Below, piece after piece: positions 1 to 5,308 of a stretch of 5,308 nt of DNA. The notes beneath the pieces are model-generated. The model was not told where the DNA came from and ran no database searches. It worked only from the letters and a program-made list of their open reading frames with translations. Origin of the DNA: Gammaproteobacteria bacterium (GTDB lineage Bacteria; Pseudomonadota; Gammaproteobacteria; HK1); contig JABDQX010000008.1 in NCBI GenBank assembly GCA_013042035.1, positions 1-5,308 on the forward strand, given 5' to 3'. Every line of letters starts with the position of its first letter. Position 1 is the first letter of the stretch. The position numbers and the translations under genes were made by a program.

Positions 1-2
1 GC

Positions 3-1298
3 TGGAGTTTGTGGCTGCGGACCCTGATTGCTGCCCTGCCGACTGTCGCCTATTTTATTTTCCGCTCATTGTGGATTGTTTATCAAAACTCAAATGCCCT
101 ACGTACGCCCGAAGGGTTTACCTACTCACTGACCATGCTCAAAGCCCATCTCTTCTATTATCTGCGAAATTTTGTCTGGCCTTTTGAAATGCGCGCCCTT
201 GCCAAAGTGGAAATAGTAGAGAGCATCCTGCACCCCGCGGCACTGACCGGTTTGTTGTTTATTCTCCTTACCCTGGTCGCCGCCTGGCTGTTTCGTAGGA
301 AACAACCGCTCATTACCTTTTCCATCCTGGCCTACTGGTTGTTGTTTTCCCTGACATCTTCCATTTTTCCATTCCGGTACGTGGTAACGGATTACCGTCA
401 ATATTTGCCGCTGGTATTTCTATCGCTCACCGTGACCCTGTTACTGTTTTCCCTGAAAAGCAGAGCAATTTCGTTCGGCGCGGTAACGGGACTGGCGCTC
501 TACTTTTCCCTCTCCTCCTATGCCATGAACAGAAACTGGGAAACGGAAGAAAGTTTCTGGCAGCAAAGCGTAAAGTACGGAGCATATTCGCAGGCCCATA
601 ATAACTATGGTTTGGCCGTTTCCGGAAAGGCCCCGGATCTTGCCGAATACCATTATCGAGAGGCGTTAAAACAGAATCCATTTCATATTCACGCCAATAT
701 AAACCTGGGTATGCTCTATCTGCGGCGTGGAAAAACGGATGAAGGTATAAAAGTACTCCGGGACATAGTACGGTGGTCTCCCGGTTGGGCACTGTCGCAT
801 TACTGGTTGTCCATTGGACTAAGGACGATTGGCCGGAAAGCCGAATCAATCAAAGAAGCTCAACGCGCCGCGAATCTGGATCCACGCTCCCTTGAGTACC
901 AGCGCACAGCTGCCAGGGTGTTACAGGAGGCAGGCAGACATAGCGAGGCTATACCCTATCTTGAACGGATCATAAAGGTAAACCCAATCTATGGACTCGC
1001 GGAATTTCGGTTAGGTTTTGCCCTGCAAAAAAGCGGGCAATCGGAGAAGGCCATCGCTACCTACAACCGTTTTCTGGCGCGCAAACCCAAGCATGTCCAG
1101 GGTCATTTCAATCTTGGCTATGAACTCATGCAAACGAGAGATTGTGAAACAGCAGTGGCGCATTTCAACCGGGTGCTTGAACTAAGGCCCGCTTACCGGG
1201 AAACACACCTGCATCTTTCCAAGTGCTACAGGATGCTGGGGGACGGGGAAACGGCTGCGCGGCACCTGATAGAGTATCGGGAAGCGAACCAAGAATGA
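3..1298 (+). CDS. Multi-pass membrane protein with C-terminal TPR array (TMTC-like / GT-C type), 5' partial
   Basis: The frame is open to the left edge (from base 3), so the true start and N-terminal part are missing; the first start-like codon, TTG at 9, is not necessarily real. Numbering from that TTG (429 residues), about five hydrophobic segments lie at roughly 5-25, 76-95, 100-122, 133-150 and 154-172. A DYRQYLP segment sits just before the fourth and resembles the conserved R-x-YLP region of bacterial and eukaryotic TMTC-like GT-C proteins. A short NRNWETEESFW linker then leads into about seven TPR-like units from residue ~194 to the end, most closing with a Pro in the NP/DP/SP/RP position. 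In this architecture the membrane part is related to lipid-phosphate-sugar-dependent glycosyltransferases and the TPRs bind partner proteins. The catalytic acidic loop of GT-C enzymes would lie upstream of the window, so enzymatic activity cannot be judged. The stop overlaps the sulfotransferase start, which suggests one operon for surface glycan work. The fold is fairly sure, the function is not. Confidence 0.85.
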   Translation, partial: WSLWLRTLIAALPTVAYFIFRSLWIVYQNSNALRTPEGFTYSLTMLKAHLFYYLRNFVWPFEMRALAKVEIVESILHPAALTGLLFILLTLVAAWLFRRKQPLITFSILAYWLLFSLTSSIFPFRYVVTDYRQYLPLVFLSLTVTLLLFSLKSRAISFGAVTGLALYFSLSSYAMNRNWETEESFWQQSVKYGAYSQAHNNYGLAVSGKAPDLAEYHYREALKQNPFHIHANINLGMLYLRRGKTDEGIKVLRDIVRWSPGWALSHYWLSIGLRTIGRKAESIKEAQRAANLDPRSLEYQRTAARVLQEAGRHSEAIPYLERIIKVNPIYGLAEFRLGFALQKSGQSEKAIATYNRFLARKPKHVQGHFNLGYELMQTRDCETAVAHFNRVLELRPAYRETHLHLSKCYRMLGDGETAARHLIEYREANQE

Positions 1299-2206
1299 AG
1301 CGTCCAAACTTCTTTATTCTAGGCGGCCCCAAATGTGGCACTACCTCCCTCGCCGCTTGGCTAGGGGAGCACCCTAATGTGTTTATGTCTACCCCCAAGG
1401 AGCCGCGTTTCTTCGACACCGACTATCGATTAGTCGGACGAATGACTCTGGCAGAATATGAAAATTTGTTCGCCTGTGCCAGTGAGCAGCATTTGTGGGT
1501 TGGGGAGGCAACAGTTCGTTATCTGCGTTCCCATGTGGCCTTGTCACGAATTCTCGAATTTTCAAAAGATCCGCGCTTTATTGTGTGTGTTCGAAATCCC
1601 ATTGAGATGGTTGTGTCCTTGCACGCCCAATTATTGAAGACTGGCAAGGAAACGGAAACGGATTTCATACGGGCCTGGCAACTACAAACCCCGCGCAGTC
1701 GAGGGAAACATGTTCCTTTCCTCTGTGAGGGCTATAACTACTTGCTATACGGCTCCATCTGTCTTCTTGGTGAACAATTGGCGTACGTCTATGACAAGGT
1801 GGCACCGAATCGAGTATGTGTGGTTGTTCTTGATGATGTGGGGAAAAATCCGGAAAGTGAGTACCACAGGATTCTTAGGTTTTTGGATCTGCCAACGGAC
1901 CACCGCATACATTTCCCCGTCTACAATAAAGCGTACAAACTGTCCCCTATGGTTGCAAAGAGCCTAAGAACGGCTGAAATCATGAGAAATGTTTTGCGAA
2001 TTCGCAAAGCTTTTCATATCGAGAAATGGATAATGACATGGATACCCAGAATACTGGGGCATCCGGTTCACCAAGCAAAACTGCCACCGCTGTTTCTGGC
2101 GGAGTTGCGGGATTATTTCCGGGCTGATGTGAAGAAATTGAGCGGCTTATTGGACCGAGATCTGACCGGATGGTTAACGTCGGGTACGCTGTCTTCCCGC
2201 CAATAA
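1295..2206 (+). CDS. PAPS-dependent sulfotransferase (Sulfotransfer_1/heparan-sulfate type)
   Basis: This 303-residue cytosolic protein should transfer sulfate from PAPS to a hydroxyl or amino group, here probably on a sugar of a surface glycan. The 5'-phosphosulfate loop is at residues 8-19 (ILGGPKCGTTSL), with Lys13 as the expected catalytic/PAPS-contacting lysine. PKEPRFF at 34-40 matches the KEPxFF element of heparan-sulfate and bacterial carbohydrate sulfotransferases. FIVCVRNPIEMVVS supplies the 3'-phosphate-binding Arg100 and Ser108. The later VVLDDVGKNPE and FLDLP segments are typical of the family C-terminal half. Length is normal. I chose ATG 1295 because it places the P-loop a few residues from the N-terminus, as usual. 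The frame extends upstream to ATG 1223, but that would add 24 residues inside the TPR gene with no family resemblance. The start overlaps the preceding stop (ATGA) and has only a weak Shine-Dalgarno sequence, so translational coupling is likely. The acceptor molecule cannot be read from the sequence. Confidence 0.93.
   Translation: MKRPNFFILGGPKCGTTSLAAWLGEHPNVFMSTPKEPRFFDTDYRLVGRMTLAEYENLFACASEQHLWVGEATVRYLRSHVALSRILEFSKDPRFIVCVRNPIEMVVSLHAQLLKTGKETETDFIRAWQLQTPRSRGKHVPFLCEGYNYLLYGSICLLGEQLAYVYDKVAPNRVCVVVLDDVGKNPESEYHRILRFLDLPTDHRIHFPVYNKAYKLSPMVAKSLRTAEIMRNVLRIRKAFHIEKWIMTWIPRILGHPVHQAKLPPLFLAELRDYFRADVKKLSGLLDRDLTGWLTSGTLSSRQ
1993..2008. repeat. 16-bp perfect palindrome inside the sulfotransferase gene
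   Basis: TTTGCGAATTCGCAAA reads identically on both strands with no spacer. It is in-frame coding sequence for the LRIRK region of the sulfotransferase. It could be a protein-binding site but may be chance. No second copy was noticed in the window. Confidence 0.55.
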
Positions 2207-2214
2207 TATCGAGC

Positions 2215-3666
2215 GTGAACAAACACCGCGAAAAAGAAACACTTTTCCACAATCTTACGGCCCTTGCATCGGGCCAGTTTGCGGGCAGGGGCATCCGCTT
2301 CCTGTACATGCTTACCATCGCGCGCATGTTGGGGCCGGAACAGACCGGCGTTTATCTGTACGGCATCGCGTTGTATCTGGGTGTCATCGGGATCGGTCAG
2401 TTCGGACAAGAGATGTTTCTTGCCCAACGTATCGGCAAGCATGGTGGTGCTTTCCTCCCTATTTTGTCCCACAGCTTGACACTGGTACTGTCGGTTACGC
2501 TTGTTGTAGCGGTAGGGTTGGCGTTATTCGTGTGGGTAAGCGAACCGGAGCCCCTTCTGCGCCTGACGATCCTCTGTTTTGTGGGGACCATGGTGGCCAG
2601 GGGGATGGCGTTATGGGTACGGACAGTTTATGTCGCCCTCGAACGTCCTGCTTGGATCCCCAAATATGAAGTGGTCTTTCGTGGTTCGGAAGCTCTGGCG
2701 GGTGTTGGCGCATTGTACGCGGGCGGAGGACTGTTGGCCGTTAGCCTCCTCCATTTCCTGTTCTGGATCATTGAGGCAGGATTTGCACTTCGGAAACTGG
2801 CCAGGGAACATCCGGGTGCCCTTGGGCTGGCTTATCACCGGGGTTATTTGAAGAAGATTGCCGCGGTATCGTTGCTGTTTCTGATCGGGGCCGCAGCCAT
2901 GGCCCAGTTTCCACAGATCGCCATCATTCTACTGCGCAAGCTGCAGCCGGATGGGGCATTCGTGGGCCATTTCGGCATTGCCATGCAGTTCATGACCACG
3001 CTGATGGTCATTCCTCTCTCGGCCAGTCAGGCATTCCTACCTCATCTCAGCCGTGCCTTCAGCCGGGGCAATGGTGACAGGGATCTAATCGCTGGAATAA
3101 AGCTCATCGGGGTACTAGCACTGGCAGGGTCGATAACCGCCGCCGCCTATGGCCCTTGGTTCATCACCTTGGTGTTGGGATCGAATTACGCAGAGACAGC
3201 TAGCCTGTTTCGCTGGCTCTGTTGGATGCTTACGCCCTATGCTGTGGCAATTTTTCTGTGTCGATGCATGAGCCTCATCAATGGGCGTGGCAAGGCAGCA
3301 TTTATTACGGTTACCATGACGATTTCCCATGCCATTCTGCTCGTAGCTTATATGGAACAATCACCGGCCATTGCCGCCATTGGTTCCATGGTTTTGTCGG
3401 CTGTTGGCGGCATGGTCATCGCCATGCATCAGGTAAACCGACAATTGGGGTTGTCGAGAAATAGTTGGTGGCTAAAATTTATTTTGCTGATGCTTGCCAC
3501 CTATACGGTTTTCGAAAGCGGTTGGGCACCATCGACGGTCACCGCACCTGCGGCCCTAGCGACAGGTGCGGTGGTAATGCGGCTACTGCATTTTTTCGAC
3601 AAACATGACATTGATATTATTCGTCGCCTATTTGGGCGAGACAGGCATCTATACGTGCCAGCTTAA
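2215..3666 (+). CDS. Polysaccharide flippase / Wzx-like MOP-superfamily membrane protein
   Basis: The protein is strongly hydrophobic throughout, with about 12-14 predicted membrane segments separated by short loops. It has the classical opening of Wzx/RfbX-type transporters: a short charged N-terminus, then NLTALASGQFAGRGIRFLY and the IARMLGPEQTGVYLYG segment (residues ~35-50), equivalent to the family ARxLGxxxyGxy motif. Members flip undecaprenyl-linked oligosaccharides across the inner membrane. The length of 483 residues is normal for the family. I prefer GTG 2215, 8 bases after the sulfotransferase TAA, because it gives the usual short N-terminus. ATG 2170 in the same frame gives 498 residues and a 37-base overlap with the sulfotransferase; its extra residues (MVNVGYAVFPPIISS) look unlike the family. 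Neither start has a strong ribosome binding site. The C-terminus (FGRDRHLYVPA) appears natural and not cut by the following IS. Neighbouring genes suggest that the cargo is a sulfated glycan, which is inference. Confidence 0.9.
   Translation: MNKHREKETLFHNLTALASGQFAGRGIRFLYMLTIARMLGPEQTGVYLYGIALYLGVIGIGQFGQEMFLAQRIGKHGGAFLPILSHSLTLVLSVTLVVAVGLALFVWVSEPEPLLRLTILCFVGTMVARGMALWVRTVYVALERPAWIPKYEVVFRGSEALAGVGALYAGGGLLAVSLLHFLFWIIEAGFALRKLAREHPGALGLAYHRGYLKKIAAVSLLFLIGAAAMAQFPQIAIILLRKLQPDGAFVGHFGIAMQFMTTLMVIPLSASQAFLPHLSRAFSRGNGDRDLIAGIKLIGVLALAGSITAAAYGPWFITLVLGSNYAETASLFRWLCWMLTPYAVAIFLCRCMSLINGRGKAAFITVTMTISHAILLVAYMEQSPAIAAIGSMVLSAVGGMVIAMHQVNRQLGLSRNSWWLKFILLMLATYTVFESGWAPSTVTAPAALATGAVVMRLLHFFDKHDIDIIRRLFGRDRHLYVPA
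3540..3573. repeat. 11-bp perfect inverted repeat inside the flippase gene
   Basis: CACCGCACCTG at 3540-3550 is exactly complementary to CAGGTGCGGTG at 3563-3573, with a 12-base spacer. It lies in the part encoding about residues 442-453 of the flippase, in an Ala/Thr/Val-rich membrane segment. No T-run follows, so it is not a standard intrinsic terminator. It may be a coincidence of GC-rich Ala/Thr codons. Confidence 0.6.
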
Positions 3667-3795
3667 GAAAAAGTATCGGATAAGGCATTGAAAATATAAG
3701 TAATATTAAAACCGACATTCCGCACGTCAGCCCCGAAATGAATCATATTACCGTTAAACCGATAATAGAGCCTTTTCAAAACAGGGGAAAGGCAG
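3667..3795 (+). other. Intergenic stretch holding the transposase leader and probably the IS left end
   Basis: This is the only non-coding segment, 129 bases between the flippase stop and the transposase ATG. It begins AT-rich (around 3688-3710, including an AATAT/ATATT dyad at 3693-3697 and 3703-3707) and shows no hairpin plus T-run that would end transcription of the upstream operon. A near-repeat TTAAAACCGA (3706-3715) / TTAAACCGA (3754-3762) is present. GATAAT at 3761-3766 could be a -10 element, but no good -35 lies 16-18 bases upstream, so no promoter is called. The host/IS junction must fall somewhere here, but the inverted repeat cannot be confirmed without the right end of the element. 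Confidence 0.6.
3771..3795 (+). promoter_or_regulatory. Transposase ribosome binding site within a potential hairpin
   Basis: AGGGG at 3783-3787 lies 8 bases before the ATG at 3796 and is a good Shine-Dalgarno match that supports this start. CCTTTTC (3771-3777) can pair with GGAAAGG (3786-3792), giving seven pairs with one G-U and an 8-base loop. This stem covers part of the ribosome binding region and stops three bases before the ATG, so it could limit translation. The sequence match is seen; the regulatory effect is inferred. Confidence 0.5.
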
Positions 3796-5308
3796 ATGGC
3801 AGCACATATCGAAACGGGAACAATGATTAGTCCAACGTATTCCTCAAAGCATTACAGGAGTCTGGTGATAAATCACTTGGGTTTGGTCGCAGGGATGTAT
3901 GACGAATTGGGGATCGGCGAATTGATAGATCGTCTGATTTCTCAAGATAGCCGGAAACGGACCGTTTCAATTGGGCAAGCAATCAAAGCGATGATACTGA
4001 ATGGTTTGGGGTTCGCACATCGTGCACTGTATCTTAGCCCACTGTTTTTTAGTGACAAACCCGTGGAGAGATTGATTGGTCGAGGTATTGAGGCTGAGCA
4101 TCTAAACGATGATGTATTAGGGCGGGCTCTGGATGATGTGTACGACTATGGCCCGGATATTTTGTATTCGCAGATATCTGCGTTGGCGGTCAAGCGCCTT
4201 GATTTATCAGCTCGTTTTGGACATTTGGATTCAACAGGTTTTCATACTGACGGAAACTATAATAGTGCTGAAGAACCCGAAGAAGGCGTGGTCCAAATCA
4301 CCAAGGGTTATAGCCGAGATCACCGTCCCGACCTGAATCAGGTTTGCTTGCAGCTGGTTTGTGAACAGCAAGCGGGCATGCCCCTGTTAATGAAACCACT
4401 CAGTGGTAACAATGATGATAAAACAAGTTTCCGCGATACGATTAATGCTCACATTGAGCAGATGAAAGGTGGTTTTGGCATAAAATATGTAATAGCAGAT
4501 AGTGCCTTCTATACCGCTCAGACGCTGAAACTTATGGGAAAAGATAACCTATGGATTTCTCGTGTACCGGAAACGCTCAATCTTGCTACTGATATTATCC
4601 ACGCGGTTGCTCCGAACTTAATGAGTGATGTCGGGCAATCGGCGTACGTTAGTCTTGGGGCCGAGTACGGCGATATCAAACAGCGCTGGGTGGTTGTTTA
4701 TTCACCAGAGGCATACCAGCGGGGATTGAAAACGGTCAAGAAGAATTGCCTCAGTCAAAGCAACGCTAAATTCAAGGCATTTAGGAAGCTATGCAAACAG
4801 GATTTTGCCTGTGAGGCAGATGCCCACAAGGCACTGGTGGCTTTTTCGCAGGGAAGACAAAAAATCACTTTTGTTGCCGATGCGCAGGTAATTGCTGTAC
4901 CACGTTACGAGGGCAAAGGCCGACCGGCGCAAGACCGTAAACCGGATTTCTACGTCTATCGCATTGAGGGAGGTATTGCTTCAATACCAACGGAGAAAAA
5001 TCGTCGTATCGAACGCAAAAGCTGCTTTATTCTAGCGTCTAACCAGCTCAATCAGGAGGAACTATCTGATAAGGAACTCATTGATGCCTACAAAGATCAA
5101 CAAAAGGTCGAACGGGGTTTTCGCTTCCTTAAAGACCCCATGTTTATGGCCTCGACACTGTTCCTGAAGTCCCCTAAACGCATTATGGCGTTGATGATGC
5201 TCATGACAGTATGTCTGCTGGTCTACGCCGCCCTGGAATTTCGAATCCGCGATGCACTTAAAACCCAAAGTCAGTCTTTCCCAAACCAAAAGGGCAAATC
5301 AATTATTA
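3796..5308 (+). CDS. IS1634-family DDE transposase, 3' partial
   Basis: An uninterrupted frame of 504 codons runs from ATG 3796 to the right edge with no stop. It catalyses cut/strand-transfer of its own IS. Residues ~18-130 (HYRSLVINHLGLVAGMYDEL, then the SIGQAIKAMILNGLGF region) match the N-terminal DUF4277-type domain of this family. The DDE triad appears complete: Asp145 in HLDSTGFH, Asp235 in YVIADSAFY, and Glu439 in YKDQQKVERGFRFLKDP. The last fits the Y-(2)-x-(3)-E-(6)-K signature of IS4-like transposases, with Gln in place of the Arg, as I recall for IS1634 members. The roughly 200 residues between Asp235 and Glu439 fit the beta-strand insertion domain of this superfamily. Family members usually run a few tens of residues further, so only the C-terminal tail is probably missing. 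An internal ATG at 3823 is a weaker start. No frameshift or missing key residue is seen, so the enzyme may be active. Confidence 0.93.
   Translation, partial: MAAHIETGTMISPTYSSKHYRSLVINHLGLVAGMYDELGIGELIDRLISQDSRKRTVSIGQAIKAMILNGLGFAHRALYLSPLFFSDKPVERLIGRGIEAEHLNDDVLGRALDDVYDYGPDILYSQISALAVKRLDLSARFGHLDSTGFHTDGNYNSAEEPEEGVVQITKGYSRDHRPDLNQVCLQLVCEQQAGMPLLMKPLSGNNDDKTSFRDTINAHIEQMKGGFGIKYVIADSAFYTAQTLKLMGKDNLWISRVPETLNLATDIIHAVAPNLMSDVGQSAYVSLGAEYGDIKQRWVVVYSPEAYQRGLKTVKKNCLSQSNAKFKAFRKLCKQDFACEADAHKALVAFSQGRQKITFVADAQVIAVPRYEGKGRPAQDRKPDFYVYRIEGGIASIPTEKNRRIERKSCFILASNQLNQEELSDKELIDAYKDQQKVERGFRFLKDPMFMASTLFLKSPKRIMALMMLMTVCLLVYAALEFRIRDALKTQSQSFPNQKGKSII

Larger units (their letters stand above)
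3711..5308 (+). mobile_element. IS1634-family insertion sequence, left part (right end beyond the window)
   Basis: The element is recognised by its transposase. The left boundary is approximate: it must lie between the flippase stop (3666) and the transposase ATG (3796). The most terminus-like segment is CCGACATTCCGCACG from about 3712, but this is a guess because the matching right inverted repeat is not in the window. The target duplication cannot be seen for the same reason. The insertion lies outside the flippase reading frame. Confidence 0.7.

Noticed and set aside
126..849. Antisense open frames of 91, 140 and 70 codons opposite the TPR gene
   Set aside because: They lie entirely within a well-supported membrane/TPR gene, resemble no family, and have low-complexity, irregular composition typical of shadow frames.
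1223..1294. In-frame upstream extension of the sulfotransferase from ATG 1223
   Set aside because: It would overlap the TPR gene by 76 bases and put 24 Gly/Arg-rich residues before a P-loop that normally lies at the very N-terminus.
1980..2472. Antisense frames of 115 and 119 codons across the sulfotransferase-flippase junction
   Set aside because: No recognisable domain, no ribosome binding site noticed, and both underlying + strand genes are convincing.
2264..3464. Several short alternative frames on both strands inside the flippase gene
   Set aside because: They overlap a clear multi-pass membrane protein; their Trp/Cys/Ser-rich translations look like out-of-frame readings.
3540..3573. 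Hairpin as a transcription terminator
   Set aside because: The stem is strong but lies inside the coding region and no T-run follows.
3667..3710. Possible intrinsic terminator after the flippase
   Set aside because: Only a weak 5-bp AT dyad (AATAT/ATATT) is present, with no GC-rich stem and no T-run.
4133..4336. 67-codon + strand frame inside the transposase
   Set aside because: Out-of-frame shadow within the intact DDE transposase, with no family resemblance.
5062..5289. 75-codon antisense frame at the right end
   Set aside because: It is opposite the conserved Glu439 region of the transposase and carries no recognisable domain.

Overview
The window looks like an ordinary bacterial accessory locus: the end of a surface-polysaccharide gene cluster, followed by an insertion sequence. 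Three genes lie head to tail on the + strand. They are a membrane protein with a C-terminal TPR array (its 5' end lies outside the window), a PAPS-dependent sulfotransferase, and a multi-pass MOP/Wzx-type polysaccharide flippase. The fourth gene, also on +, is an IS1634-family transposase that runs off the right edge. The host is most likely a Gram-negative proteobacterium of moderate GC. This rests on general gene style only, since no rRNA or other phylogenetic marker is present.

Region by region: 1-1298 holds the TPR membrane protein, open to the left edge. 1295-2206 holds the sulfotransferase, joined to the first gene by an ATGA stop/start overlap. 2215-3666 (or from 2170) holds the flippase, starting 8 bases after the sulfotransferase stop or overlapping it. 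3667-3795 is the only non-coding stretch and contains the transposase leader and probably the left terminus of the IS. 3796-5308 is the transposase, open to the right edge. All reading frames are intact within the window, and I see no tRNA, rRNA or CRISPR.

Functionally, the first three genes read as an operon. The GT-C-like TPR protein could act in glycan transfer or assembly, the sulfotransferase would add sulfate to a sugar (or another small acceptor), and the flippase would move the lipid-linked product across the inner membrane. The simplest reading is production of a sulfated exopolysaccharide or surface glycan, but substrate and product are inferred. The IS sits just after the flippase stop. 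It does not visibly break that gene, but it may separate it from downstream cluster genes.

I found no convincing new system. The points most worth a second look are a possible hairpin over the transposase ribosome binding site, two strong inverted repeats inside coding regions, and the sulfotransferase-flippase pairing.
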